A stretch of DNA of 64,000 bases from positions 956,001 to 1,020,000 of the forward strand of contig NZ_JAYESJ010000001.1 of assembly GCF_034720595.1 (NCBI RefSeq), given 5' to 3'. Within the stretch, counting starts at the first letter, position 1; every line of letters starts with the position of its first letter. The notes beneath the pieces were generated by a model. That model worked only from the letters and a program-made list of their open reading frames with translations. It was not told the origin of the DNA and ran no database searches. Below, piece after piece: positions 26,328 through 34,673 of the stretch. The position numbers and the translations under genes were made by a program. Source of the DNA: Rhizobium sp. CC-YZS058. Its GTDB lineage: Bacteria; Pseudomonadota; Alphaproteobacteria; Rhizobiales; Rhizobiaceae.

Positions 26328-27833
26328 ATGACTGAACAACGATCGGACCTCCTGCTGAACCTGCCGGCCGTGATCGGCGATGCCGATCGCATTGCCGTCC
26401 TGAAGAATCTCGTGTCCGGAACGCCCCATTTCGATCCGGACTTTCAGGATATCGCCGAGCTCGCGGCCAACGCGCTGTCGGCGCCGATCGCTGTCGTCAC
26501 GCTGATCGACGCGACGCATCAATGGTTCGTCGCCCGCGTCGGGACCGATCTCGATCGCCTCGAAATTCAAAAGACGTTCGGCGCCTATGTGATTGCCGAT
26601 CCGGCGGCAGTGCCGCTGATCGTGCGCGATGCGAGCCGCGATCCGCGCTTTGCGGGCGAGCCCTGTGTCGTCAATCCGCCGCATCTGCGCTTTTACGCCG
26701 GCGCGCCGATCATCATCGACAACCATGCCGTCGGGACCGTGGCGATCATGGATAGCGCCCCGCGGATGGACGTGGACGACAGCGCCGCTGCGCAGCTCCG
26801 CCGTCTCGCCGCGCTGGCCGCGCGTCTGCTGGCCTTCAAGGAAGAGGCACGCCGTCGTGCCGAGACCGAGCGTGCGCTCTCGCGCGACGAGCATCGCCAT
26901 GCCATGGCGCTCGAGGCGGCCAATGTCGGCAGCTGGCTCTGGGATGTTGGCAGCGGCGTGATCAGCTTCAACGCGGCGATGGGGCGGATGTTCGGGGTCT
27001 CCAGCACCTCGCTCACCTCGCGCGAGGTTTTCGAGGCCGTGCATCCGGATGATCGCAGCGCCATGCTCGATTCGCTGCGGGCGGCCATTGCCGAGGATGC
27101 GGAATACAGCAGCACATTCCGCGTCCAGGCAACGGGACGCTGGGTCCAGGGGCGCGGCCGCGTGCATGAGCGCGGCGCCACCGGCCGGCCGGAAACCTTC
27201 CTGGGCGTCAATATCGACGTGACCGCGGAGCAGATGACGGCGCAGCGCACGAAGCTCCTGCTGCGTGAGCTCAACCACCGCGTCAAGAACACGCTCGCCA
27301 TGCTGCAGTCTCTCGCCCGCCAGACCTTGCGCCAGACCAGCGACCCGCAGGAGTTCATGACGGCCTTTGCCGGCCGCCTCCAGGCGATCTCCGAGGCGCA
27401 TGGTCTTCTTTCGGATCATGAATGGGGTGAAATCCGCCTCTCGGCGCTGATCTCCAAGCAGCTTGCGCCGCATGTGCGCGATTATGAGAAGCAGGTGGAG
27501 ATCCACAAGGACGAGATTTCTCTCGGACCGGACCAGGCCGTGGGTCTCGGCCTCGTGCTGCACGAGCTGGCGACCAATGCCTATAAATATGGCTCGCTCT
27601 CGACCGCCAGGGGCCGCGTGGTCATTACCGCCCGCAAGATGATCGAGGATCAGGGGCGCGTGCTGCACCTGACCTGGTCGGAAGTGGGTGGCCCGCCGGT
27701 CAAGGAGCCCTCCCGCCGCGGCTTCGGCTCGATCCTCATCGAGCGCAGCCTCGACAAGGTGATGGGCAGCCAGGTGAAGGTCGAATATCTCCCGACCGGC
27801 GTCACCGCCATCGTCCGCATGCCGCTCACCTGA
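26328..27833 (+). CDS. GAF-PAS HWE-family sensor histidine kinase
   Basis: A 501-residue cytoplasmic kinase. Residues 1-155 form a GAF domain (FQDIAELAANALSAPIAVVT, VRDASRDPRFAG, FYAGAPIIIDN). A PAS domain follows (ALEAANVGSWLWDVGSGVIS, PETFLGVNIDVTAEQ), then the HWE core LLLRELNHRVKNTLAMLQSL, LHELATNAYKYGSLS and the W-x-E motif HLTWSEVGG. It follows ecfG on the same strand at 178 bp and probably signals to PhyR, or to a single-domain regulator elsewhere. Start is uncertain: ATG 26328 is preferred, ATG 26271 is possible. Confidence 0.85.
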   Translation: MTEQRSDLLLNLPAVIGDADRIAVLKNLVSGTPHFDPDFQDIAELAANALSAPIAVVTLIDATHQWFVARVGTDLDRLEIQKTFGAYVIADPAAVPLIVRDASRDPRFAGEPCVVNPPHLRFYAGAPIIIDNHAVGTVAIMDSAPRMDVDDSAAAQLRRLAALAARLLAFKEEARRRAETERALSRDEHRHAMALEAANVGSWLWDVGSGVISFNAAMGRMFGVSSTSLTSREVFEAVHPDDRSAMLDSLRAAIAEDAEYSSTFRVQATGRWVQGRGRVHERGATGRPETFLGVNIDVTAEQMTAQRTKLLLRELNHRVKNTLAMLQSLARQTLRQTSDPQEFMTAFAGRLQAISEAHGLLSDHEWGEIRLSALISKQLAPHVRDYEKQVEIHKDEISLGPDQAVGLGLVLHELATNAYKYGSLSTARGRVVITARKMIEDQGRVLHLTWSEVGGPPVKEPSRRGFGSILIERSLDKVMGSQVKVEYLPTGVTAIVRMPLT

Positions 27834-27846
27834 CCGCCTCATGCAG

Positions 27847-27869
27847 AAAAGCCCGGTGCGTGCCGGGCT
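27847..27869 (-). terminator. rho-independent terminator of the membrane-protein gene at 27918
   Basis: On the minus strand a stem AGCCCGG / CCGGGCT with a 6-base loop runs into TTTTCTGC. It lies between the converging kinase (27833) and membrane protein (27918) genes. Confidence 0.7.
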
Positions 27870-27917
27870 CATCCTCTTGCTGATCGGTGCCGCCGCGCAG
27901 CGGCGTCGGGCTGCTCG

Positions 27918-28340
27918 TCAATCGTGGTTTCTGCCACGCGTCAGGCCGAGGAGCCCGCCGATGACGACGGCTGCCGCTGCGGCAGCGAGTGGACGTTTCT
28001 GGAAAAGCGCCATGGCGCCCGCCATGGCTACGTTGCTCTGCAGCTGAGACTGGCGACGCCGCTCCAGCGCCATCCGTTTCTCACGGCCGCTGATCAGCGC
28101 CATGATGACGAGGACCACCAGAACGAGGGCGAAGGAGACGCCGGCCAGGATCAGCGTTGCGTAAAGGGGACCATAGGTTTCGGAAAGCGCGATGGCCGCT
28201 GCCGTCACGAGCAGGACGTAGGTCGTGACCAGAAACAGGCCGATCACGGCCCAGAGCACGGCATTGCGCTTCAACCGCGCAAGAACAAGCGTGAAATTCG
28301 TCGCCGCAACGCCAGACAGCAAGCCAACCAAAGCACCCAT
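27918..28340 (-). CDS. putative holin-superfamily-III-like membrane protein
   Basis: A 140-residue protein with an N-terminal hydrophobic stretch (MGALVGLLSGVAATNFTLVL), two strong membrane helices (VLWAVIGLFLVTTYVLLVTA and TLILAGVSFALVLVVLVIMA) and a basic segment followed by a C-terminal helix (KRPLAAAAAAVVIGGLLGLT). The pattern resembles Phage_holin_3_6-type proteins that pair with DUF883-like genes in rhizobial stress loci. It follows that gene by 113 bp. A terminator lies between them, so it may be read through or have its own promoter. No function is established. Confidence 0.65.
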   Translation of the reverse strand: MGALVGLLSGVAATNFTLVLARLKRNAVLWAVIGLFLVTTYVLLVTAAAIALSETYGPLYATLILAGVSFALVLVVLVIMALISGREKRMALERRRQSQLQSNVAMAGAMALFQKRPLAAAAAAVVIGGLLGLTRGRNHD

Positions 28341-28380
28341 GCGTCGTCCACCCCATCGATTTTAAGAAGGTTCAATCATG

Positions 28381-28415
28381 AAAAGATCGCGGCGGGCCGG
28401 AGCCGCACCGCGATC
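28381..28415 (-). terminator. terminator between the two small membrane-protein genes
   Basis: On the minus strand the stem GATCGCGG / CCGCGATC encloses a 15-base loop with further G/C pairing and ends in TTTT. It lies about 38 bp after the DUF883-like gene stop. Confidence 0.65.
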
Positions 28416-28453
28416 GGAAGCAAACAGGCGGGGAGGGCCCCCGCAGCGCCCGT

Positions 28454-28816
28454 TCAGCGGCGCAGCAGGGCGGCAGCGATCAGGCCAACGGCGGCAACCG
28501 CGCCGAGCGTTGCGACCGGATGGCGGCGAACGGTGCGGCTGACGTCACGGCCGGTGCCGGCATAGCGGTGGCGCAGATCGGAAACGAGATGTTCGGCCGT
28601 GCCCATCAGATCGCCGAGGCTGGATTCCGCCTGGCCGCGAAGGTCGTGGGCCCGGTGGCGAACGACGCCGGAGGCCTTGTTGCCACGCTTGGCGAGCACG
28701 GAGGCGAGCTCGGCAATGTCGTCGCGAATGTCGCTCAGCTGGCTTTCGACGGACCCGCCGAAGAGACCCTGCGAGCGACGCGAACGGGACGAGCCGTTGA
28801 AGAGACCGAGGGACAT
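28454..28816 (-). CDS. DUF883/ElaB-YqjD-like stress membrane protein
   Basis: A 120-residue protein with an amphipathic helical middle (VESQLSDIRDDIAELASVLA, LGDLMGTAEHLVSDLRHRYA) and a single C-terminal membrane anchor (HPVATLGAVAAVGLIAAALL) ending RR. This layout is that of ElaB/YqjD/DUF883 proteins, which tether ribosomes to the membrane in E. coli stationary phase. The ATG at 28816 has AAGGAGTTTGTTC in front. An EcfG promoter lies about 86 bp upstream, so it is a likely general-stress member. Confidence 0.8.
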   Translation of the reverse strand: MSLGLFNGSSRSRRSQGLFGGSVESQLSDIRDDIAELASVLAKRGNKASGVVRHRAHDLRGQAESSLGDLMGTAEHLVSDLRHRYAGTGRDVSRTVRRHPVATLGAVAAVGLIAAALLRR

Positions 28817-28901
28817 GAACAAACTCCTTGTTTCGCCGTTGTGCGGTCGATGAAGCGGGGAGGATGCGGCGTTCCGGCCGTCCCCGTCCTTGTGCATCGC
28901 A

Positions 28902-28926
28902 AACGCGTCATCAAGCGTTTTGTTCC
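28902..28926 (-). promoter_or_regulatory. EcfG-type promoter of the DUF883-like gene
   Basis: On the minus strand GGAAC (28926-28922) is followed after 16 bases by CGTT (28905-28902), a perfect consensus. It lies in the gap between hmuV and the DUF883-like gene. Confidence 0.8.
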
Positions 28927-28956
28927 GAACGGGGCAAGATGCCGGCATTGTGCGGC

Positions 28957-29742
28957 CTAGCGGCCGACCGTCTGCGGCAGAACGAACGGAACGCCGGGAG
29001 ACGGCACGGCGCCGACCCGCAAAGCGCAACCGAACACCCGCTCCAAGGTGGCGTCCGTCAGCACGGCTGTCGGCGTTCCGGCAGCCTCGACCCGCCCGCG
29101 CTTCATCACCACCAGCCGGTCGGCGAACATGGCCGTCAGGTTGAGATCGTGCATGACGGCGATGACGCCGCCGCCGCGTCGGGCATAGTCCTGGGCCAGC
29201 CGCATGATGGTCAGCTGATGGCGGATGTCGAGACTGGCGACCGGCTCGTCCAGCAGGAGGAAACAGGGCCGGCCGTCGCGCATCGGCATAAAGATCTGGG
29301 TCAGCGCGCGGGCCAGCTGGACACGCTGCTGCTCGCCGCCGGAGAGCTCCTGATAGAGACGACCTGCGAAGCCTTCGAGATCGACCGCATGGAGGGCCTG
29401 CGCGATGCGCTCCTCACCGGCACCCGGCGCGACACCGCCGGCGATCAGCCCCATGCCGACGATCTCGCGCACGGTGAAGGGAAAGGCGATCGTGCTCGCC
29501 TGCGGCAGCACCGCGCGACGCAGGGCCAGCTCCATCGGCGCAAGACGCAGGAGGTCTTCCCCGCCGATCCTCACCTCGCCTTCATAGGCAAGCTCGCCGG
29601 CAATCGCCTTGAGGGTCGTTGTCTTGCCGGAGCCGTTCGGCCCGAGAATGGCGGTCACTTGGCCCGCCTCGGCCGTGAAGGAGACATCGATCAGAACAGG
29701 GGTTCCACCGAGGCGAAGGGAGAGGCCGATGGCTTCGATCAT
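28957..29742 (-). CDS. hmuV: heme ABC transporter ATP-binding protein
   Basis: A 261-residue ATPase of the BtuD/FecE/HmuV branch. Walker A is LGPNGSGKTT, Q-loop LPQASTIAFPF, signature LSGGEQQRVQLARAL, Walker B FLLLDEPVASLD and H-loop AVMHDLNLTAMFADRL. It energises HmuU for heme import into the cytoplasm. It follows hmuU by 85 bp as the last hmu gene. The 214-bp gap to the next minus-strand gene holds an EcfG promoter. Confidence 0.94.
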   Translation of the reverse strand: MIEAIGLSLRLGGTPVLIDVSFTAEAGQVTAILGPNGSGKTTTLKAIAGELAYEGEVRIGGEDLLRLAPMELALRRAVLPQASTIAFPFTVREIVGMGLIAGGVAPGAGEERIAQALHAVDLEGFAGRLYQELSGGEQQRVQLARALTQIFMPMRDGRPCFLLLDEPVASLDIRHQLTIMRLAQDYARRGGGVIAVMHDLNLTAMFADRLVVMKRGRVEAAGTPTAVLTDATLERVFGCALRVGAVPSPGVPFVLPQTVGR

Positions 29743-29827
29743 GACTGGCTTTCACCGGCGGGGCCGGAAGGGGAGATGACGGAGAGGACAGTTGGGCCGG
29801 CTCCGGACTGCGCGTGCGGGCGGCGCA

Positions 29828-30940
29828 TCACAGGCCCAGGCGGGCCCGGCCGCGCATCAGCACCCAGAGGAAGAAGGGGGCGCCGGCGAAGGCGGTGATG
29901 ATGCCGATCGGAAGCTCGGCCGGTGGAACGATGGTACGGGCGACCATATCGGCGAAGATCAGCAGCGTTCCGCCGAGAAGGGCCGAGGCGGGCAGCAGGT
30001 AGCGATTGTCGGGGCCGATCACCAGCCGCAGCAGATGCGGCACCACGATGCCGACAAAGCCGATGCCGCCGCTGATTGCCACGGACGCACCCACCGCACC
30101 GGCAACCGAAAGGATTGCCACGCTCTTCAGCCGCTGCACGTGTACGCCCATGTGGAAGGCCGCGGCCTCTCCAAGGGTCAGCGCGTTCAGCCCGCGCGCC
30201 AGGAAGGGTGCGGCTGCAAGGCCGGCCACGATGACCGGTCCCGCTGCGGCGATCTTGGTCCAGCTCGCGCCTGCCAGCGAGCCGAGCCCCCAGAAGGTCA
30301 GGTCACGCAGCTGCTTGTCGTCGGCGATGAAGATTAGGACGCCGGTCACGGCATTGGCGAGCGCGGCGAGCGCGATGCCGGCGAGCAGCATGGTGGCGAT
30401 CGAGGTCTGCTGGTTCTGCGTCGCCAGCCGGTAGAGCAGCAGCGTCGCGCCGAGGGCGCCGAGGAAGGCGGCGAGCGGCAGCGCATAGGGGCCGAGCGTG
30501 GAAAAGAGCGGGCCGAGCAGCGCGTTCCCCAGCACGATCGTCACCACCGCGCCGAGGCTTGCACCTGAAGAAATGCCGACGAGGCCGGGATCGGCCAGCG
30601 GATTGCGGAACAGGCCCTGCATCACGGCACCCGACACGGCCAGCGCTGCCCCGACCAACAGGCCCATCACGGCCCGCGGCAGGCGAATGTCGAGAAGGAT
30701 GATGCGGTCGCGCAGGCTGAGCGCCTGCACCGCCGTCTCGGTGCCGGTCAGGAAGCGCAGAAGATTGCCGACCGACGCATCGGCCGCCCCGGTCATGACC
30801 GAAGCGAGAAAAGTGGCGCAGGTGACAACGAGAAGCGCCGCGATCAGCAGCCGCGCACGGCCAGACCGATCTCCGGCATGAACGGCGAAACTCGACCCGC
30901 GCGCCGCGCGCCTCTTGCTGTCCATCAGACTGAGAGCCAT
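29828..30940 (-). CDS. hmuU: heme ABC transporter permease
   Basis: A 370-residue BtuC/FecCD-type permease with about ten hydrophobic segments (LLIAALLVVTCATFLASVMT, VMGLLVGAALAVSGAVMQGL, GGIGFVGIVVPHLLRLVIG). The motif GLFRNPLADPGLVGISSGAS is diagnostic of the family. I start it at ATG 30940, because GGAAG stands 7 bp upstream inside the hmuT end; an ATG eight codons earlier overlaps hmuT more. It forms the channel with HmuV. Confidence 0.94.
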   Translation of the reverse strand: MALSLMDSKRRAARGSSFAVHAGDRSGRARLLIAALLVVTCATFLASVMTGAADASVGNLLRFLTGTETAVQALSLRDRIILLDIRLPRAVMGLLVGAALAVSGAVMQGLFRNPLADPGLVGISSGASLGAVVTIVLGNALLGPLFSTLGPYALPLAAFLGALGATLLLYRLATQNQQTSIATMLLAGIALAALANAVTGVLIFIADDKQLRDLTFWGLGSLAGASWTKIAAAGPVIVAGLAAAPFLARGLNALTLGEAAAFHMGVHVQRLKSVAILSVAGAVGASVAISGGIGFVGIVVPHLLRLVIGPDNRYLLPASALLGGTLLIFADMVARTIVPPAELPIGIITAFAGAPFFLWVLMRGRARLGL

Positions 30941-30944
30941 GAAA

Positions 30945-31835
30945 TTACTTCCGTTCGCCATCATAAATCGCAGCGTTCAGCATGCGGATGGCGGCGGCGG
31001 TGCGGGGGCCGAAGCCCAGCAATTGCAACCCGTCCATGCGAATGACGTGCTTCGTCCTGGCAGCCGGTGTCAGCGCCAGCGCTGGGTGGACGAACAGGTC
31101 GCCATCACTCGCAGCATGCGTTCCGCCACGTGTCATCATCAGGACGACATCTGGCCGGGCGGTGATGATCGCTTCGTCCGTCATCGGCTTGTAGCCCGTG
31201 AAGGCGCCGGCAGCATTGATGGCGCCGGAAAGGCCGATGATCGCATCGGCCGCCGTCCCGCCACCGGCTGCCATCACCTTGCCGCCCTGCATGCTGAGGA
31301 TGAAGAGCACGCGCCGGCGTGCTGTTTCCGGCCGTTTGGCAGCGTCGGCCGCAGCAGCGGCAAGATCGGCCTCGACCGCGCGTGTCAACGCGGCTGCCTT
31401 TTCCGGCACCCCGAGAAGCGCGCTGACCTGGCCGATCTTGGCAGCGATGCCTTGCGGGTCATAGCGTTCCGGAACGGTTTCGAACCGGACCTGGGCGTTC
31501 GTCAGCACCGCAAGGGTTTCTGGCGGGCCACTGCCTTCGGTGGCAAGGATCAGGTCGGGATTGGTGGACATCACGCCCTCCGGCGAGAGCTGGCGCATGT
31601 AGCCGACATCGGGCAAGGCGAGCGCCTGTGGCGGAAACAGGCTGGTGGAATCGCGCCCCACCAGACGCGCCTCCTCGCCCAGTGCATAGATGATCTCCGT
31701 GACGTCTCCGCCGATAGAGACAATCCGGCGCGCCTCAGGGGCGGGGCTCTCATCGGCCATCGCCGGCGGAAGAGCCAGAAGAAGCCCAAGCCCGGCAAGG
31801 CCAAGGCGAAAGACGATAGATTGCAGAACTCGCAT
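30945..31835 (-). CDS. hmuT: periplasmic heme-binding protein
   Basis: A 296-residue protein with a signal peptide (VFRLGLAGLGLLLALPPAMA) and the periplasmic helical-backbone fold seen in RRIVSIGGDVTEIIYALGEE and LPDVGYMRQLSPEGVMSTNP. It hands heme to HmuU/V. It starts 1 bp before the hmuS stop, so hmuS-T-U are tightly packed. No TonB-dependent receptor gene is in this cluster. Confidence 0.93.
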   Translation of the reverse strand: MRVLQSIVFRLGLAGLGLLLALPPAMADESPAPEARRIVSIGGDVTEIIYALGEEARLVGRDSTSLFPPQALALPDVGYMRQLSPEGVMSTNPDLILATEGSGPPETLAVLTNAQVRFETVPERYDPQGIAAKIGQVSALLGVPEKAAALTRAVEADLAAAAADAAKRPETARRRVLFILSMQGGKVMAAGGGTAADAIIGLSGAINAAGAFTGYKPMTDEAIITARPDVVLMMTRGGTHAASDGDLFVHPALALTPAARTKHVIRMDGLQLLGFGPRTAAAIRMLNAAIYDGERK

Positions 31836-31836
31836 C

Positions 31837-32889
31837 TCAGGCTGCTTCCGTCAGCGCCAGGCGGGGAAGGGCTTCCAGGACGGCGCGCCATTCGGGCCGC
31901 TCGGCCAGGCCCTCCTTCCGCTTTCCGAAGAACTGGATGACCATGTCGCCCGCCGCATCCAGCGCCTCCAGCGAGGTGACGTGGCCGTCGGCGGTCGGTT
32001 TGCGCACGGCCCAGACTTCCGCGAGCCGATCGACGCGCAGATGGAGGTGGAAGGTCGGGTCCATGACGTTCAGCCAGGGCCCCATCGTCTGAATCTGGGC
32101 AACCGGACCCGAGTGGATCTGGATGACGCCGGGATTGCCGACGAAGCACATGATCGGCAGCGTGGTCTCGGCCGACGCGCGCAGCATCGCTTCCACGGCG
32201 CCCGTTTCCAGCCGCCAGGCATAGTCTTCGCCGACCGCGTTCAGTGCGGCGCGGCGGTCGATCTTCAGCTTGCGCAGCAGGCCGTGGAACTGGTGGGTGT
32301 CCGTCATCCGGCTCCAGGCATCGCGCAGGGCGGCGACATCCACGTCCGCTCCACCATCGCTTACGGGCGCAGCAAGATCCCAGTCGAGGGTCTGGGCCTG
32401 ATCCTCGATCCGAAGTGCATCGACGAGGCGGTGATAGGCAGCAAGGTCGGATGCCGGCCGCAGGTGGATCTTGTGGACGGCGGTGCCGTGCCTGTCGAAA
32501 TATTGCAGGCTGTGGCGCAGCAGATCGCCGTCGCGCTTCATCACGGCGAAGCCATGCGCCCAGGGGCCGGGAAAGACGCGCAGATCGATGTGCTCGCCCA
32601 GCACGATCGAGGCGAAGGAGCCGAGCTGCGCTTTCTCGTAGACGCCGATCTTTTCATGCACCGCGCTTTCGTTGCGCGTCAGCGCCATGACCTCGCCGAG
32701 CTCGGGCGCGCGTTCCAGGAGCCGGTTGGCGCTGGGGTCGATCCGCACGGCCGTCAGCCCGCATTCGGCCGCAACCAGGGCCGCTTCGGGAATAGACAGG
32801 GCAGCCGCCACGTCGCGCTCGCGCATCCTCGGGTTTTCGGCGCGGAAGGCACGGATTTCGGCAGGGGTAGGGCGAGGCGTTTCGGTCAT
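31837..32889 (-). CDS. hmuS: hemin-degrading / heme-trafficking protein HmuS
   Basis: A 350-residue HemS/HmuS-type cytoplasmic protein made of two related halves, each with the pattern seen in EIRAFRAENPRMRERDVAAA near the N-terminus, MCFVGNPGVIQIHSGPVAQI and PWLNVMDPTFHLHLRVD in the C-half. It binds imported heme and passes it on or degrades it. First gene of hmuSTUV. The 153-bp gap to the divergent gene must hold the promoter; I see no clear iron-box there. Confidence 0.93.
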   Translation of the reverse strand: MTETPRPTPAEIRAFRAENPRMRERDVAAALSIPEAALVAAECGLTAVRIDPSANRLLERAPELGEVMALTRNESAVHEKIGVYEKAQLGSFASIVLGEHIDLRVFPGPWAHGFAVMKRDGDLLRHSLQYFDRHGTAVHKIHLRPASDLAAYHRLVDALRIEDQAQTLDWDLAAPVSDGGADVDVAALRDAWSRMTDTHQFHGLLRKLKIDRRAALNAVGEDYAWRLETGAVEAMLRASAETTLPIMCFVGNPGVIQIHSGPVAQIQTMGPWLNVMDPTFHLHLRVDRLAEVWAVRKPTADGHVTSLEALDAAGDMVIQFFGKRKEGLAERPEWRAVLEALPRLALTEAA

Positions 32890-33042
32890 GAATCGAGCCT
32901 GTTTCGAACTGGCGCCGCCCTCGAAGGAGGCGAGCTGCCGATGTTGAACTATCTTGACTTTCTTACTCAGCTTTTAATATGAGCGCAAGAACCTGCTGCT
33001 GCCGAACGGCACGCAGCTCTGCCTCGAACGGAGAGTCTTCCG

Positions 33043-33489
33043 ATGATGTCTGCCCGCTTGCCGCTTGCTGTCGCTCTCCTTGCCGGTCTTTCGACCGGTC
33101 CCGTGCTGGCACAGTCGGCCGCGCCCGCTTCCGAAGCCGCGCAAGGGCTGACGGTCGAGTTGAATGCGCTCGCCGCCTCCGAACGCGGCTGCAAGCTGAC
33201 CTTCGTCGCCGGCAATGCGCTGCCCGCGTCGCTCTCCAAGGTCTCGTTCGAATTCGTGCTGTTCGACCCGAAAGGTCGGGTGGAACGGATGGCGACGCTC
33301 GACTTCCGCGACCTGCCGGCCGGCAAGACCAAGGTGCGCCAGTTCGATCTGCCCGGTACACGCTGCGAGGCGCTCGGCAGTCTCCTCATCAACGATGCGC
33401 CGGTCTGCACCGGCGACGGCATCGAAAAGACCGCCTGCATGCGCGGGCTCCAGACAGGCTCCAAGGCCGGAATCGCGCTGAAAGGCTGA
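33043..33489 (+). CDS. small exported protein next to tonB
   Basis: A 148-residue protein with a signal peptide (MMSARLPLAVALLAGLSTGP, cleavage near LA-QS) and four Cys after it (SERGCKLTF, GTRCEAL, VCTGDGIEKTACMRG), suggesting a disulfide-bonded periplasmic beta protein. A GGAGAG site precedes the ATG. It stands divergent to hmuS and 36 bp before tonB, so a part in iron/heme uptake is plausible. I do not recognise a named family. Confidence 0.75.
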   Translation: MMSARLPLAVALLAGLSTGPVLAQSAAPASEAAQGLTVELNALAASERGCKLTFVAGNALPASLSKVSFEFVLFDPKGRVERMATLDFRDLPAGKTKVRQFDLPGTRCEALGSLLINDAPVCTGDGIEKTACMRGLQTGSKAGIALKG

Positions 33490-33525
33490 GGGACTCGCGC
33501 TTGAATTGCTGAAGGACGGACGGGC

Positions 33526-34515
33526 ATGAGCAGAACCGCAAAATGGACGATGGCGATCCTCGTTTCGCTGGCTGCGCATGCCGGTGCCGCGGTGCTGATG
33601 CTGCCGCGCGAGGAGGAGGCGATGATCGCCGGCGGCGCGCCGATCGAGGTTGCCGTGGTGGGCGATTCCTTCCGCGATACGATCGAAGCCGGATCGCCGG
33701 AGGAGGATGCCGCACTGACGCCGCTGGACGAGCAGACCGACGCAGTCCAGCCGGCCGAAACGGAGATCGCAGCCGCATCCCCGCTGGAGACCCCGGTTGC
33801 GCCCGAGGCGACGCCGAGGGAGATCGCTCCGGAGAGCACGGAGCCGGTGAGTCCTGAAGCGCTGGCCGACGTCGCGCCGAGCGACGCCGACATTCTTCTG
33901 CCGGCTGATGCCGTGCCGCCGCTTGCTGCCGAGGATCCGGACATCGTCGCCAGTCTGCCGCCGGCCGAGGTCGTGCCCCTGCCTCGGCCCGAACCGCCTC
34001 GCCCCGCACCGGCGCCCCTCGAGCCGGCAAAGGTCGCAGAGGCCCCGCCGAAGCCGAAGCAGGCCGACTCCAAGCCAGACCGGGCGACCAGGCCGACACC
34101 GGCGCGCCCGAAGCGCGGGGAAAAGGGGCAGGCGGCGGTGCGAGAGACCCGGGGGCGGCCGGACGAAGCCGAGACCGGCCGCTCAAGCACAGCCAGCGGC
34201 GGCGATGGTGCCCGCGTGGCGACGCTCGGCAATGCCGCCCAGTCCAACTACAAGGGCAAGGTCCAGGATCGGGTGAACCGCCTGGCAAGCCGTCTCGCAC
34301 GCAAGAACCGGACCGGCATCAACGGCACGACGCTGGTCGCCTTTGCCGTCACCCGTGGCGGCGGCGCCACCGGGGTGCGCCTGACCCGAAGCACCGGGTC
34401 GCCGGAGCTCGATGCCGCAATTGTCAGCGGCATCAAGGGACTGTCCTTCCCATCCTTCCCCGCCGGTTATTCGGAACCGACCTGGACCTTCACCATGCCC
34501 ATTCGGTTCCGCTGA
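33526..34515 (+). CDS. tonB: energy transducer TonB
   Basis: A 329-residue TonB. It has an N-terminal membrane anchor (TAKWTMAILVSLAAHAGAAV), a long Pro/Glu/Ala-rich periplasmic linker (PLPRPEPPRPAPAPLEPAK) and the C-terminal TonB domain (ARKNRTGINGTTLVAFAVTR, GSPELDAAIVSGIKGLSFPS). It transmits proton-motive force to outer-membrane receptors, here likely the heme receptor. No exbB/exbD genes are nearby. Confidence 0.93.
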   Translation: MSRTAKWTMAILVSLAAHAGAAVLMLPREEEAMIAGGAPIEVAVVGDSFRDTIEAGSPEEDAALTPLDEQTDAVQPAETEIAAASPLETPVAPEATPREIAPESTEPVSPEALADVAPSDADILLPADAVPPLAAEDPDIVASLPPAEVVPLPRPEPPRPAPAPLEPAKVAEAPPKPKQADSKPDRATRPTPARPKRGEKGQAAVRETRGRPDEAETGRSSTASGGDGARVATLGNAAQSNYKGKVQDRVNRLASRLARKNRTGINGTTLVAFAVTRGGGATGVRLTRSTGSPELDAAIVSGIKGLSFPSFPAGYSEPTWTFTMPIRFR

Positions 34516-34567
34516 TAGGCAAGGGAATCGAGCGGGTTGACGGAGATATCGGCCCTGCAAAATTAAT

Positions 34568-34584
34568 ATGATAAGAATTGTCAT
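34568..34584. promoter_or_regulatory. AT-rich palindrome before the DUF2325 gene, Fur-like
   Basis: ATGATAA-GAA-TTGTCAT is an inverted repeat with one mismatch per arm, inside an A/T-rich island unlike its surroundings. It stands 90 bp upstream of the DUF2325 start and downstream of tonB. It resembles Fur/Mur-type metal boxes; identity is inference. Confidence 0.45.
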
Positions 34585-34673
34585 GTTTTTCTTGTCCTGA
34601 TCGGATCTCTCGATTAGTGTTTGCGCACAGTGTGGGCCCAGGGCCCGACCAGAAGCACGCCGGAGACTGCAGC

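Noticed and set aside
32890..33042. Iron-response box or promoter between hmuS and the divergent exported protein
   Set aside because: A CTTGAC-like element is visible but no convincing -10 element or palindrome, so it was not listed as a feature.
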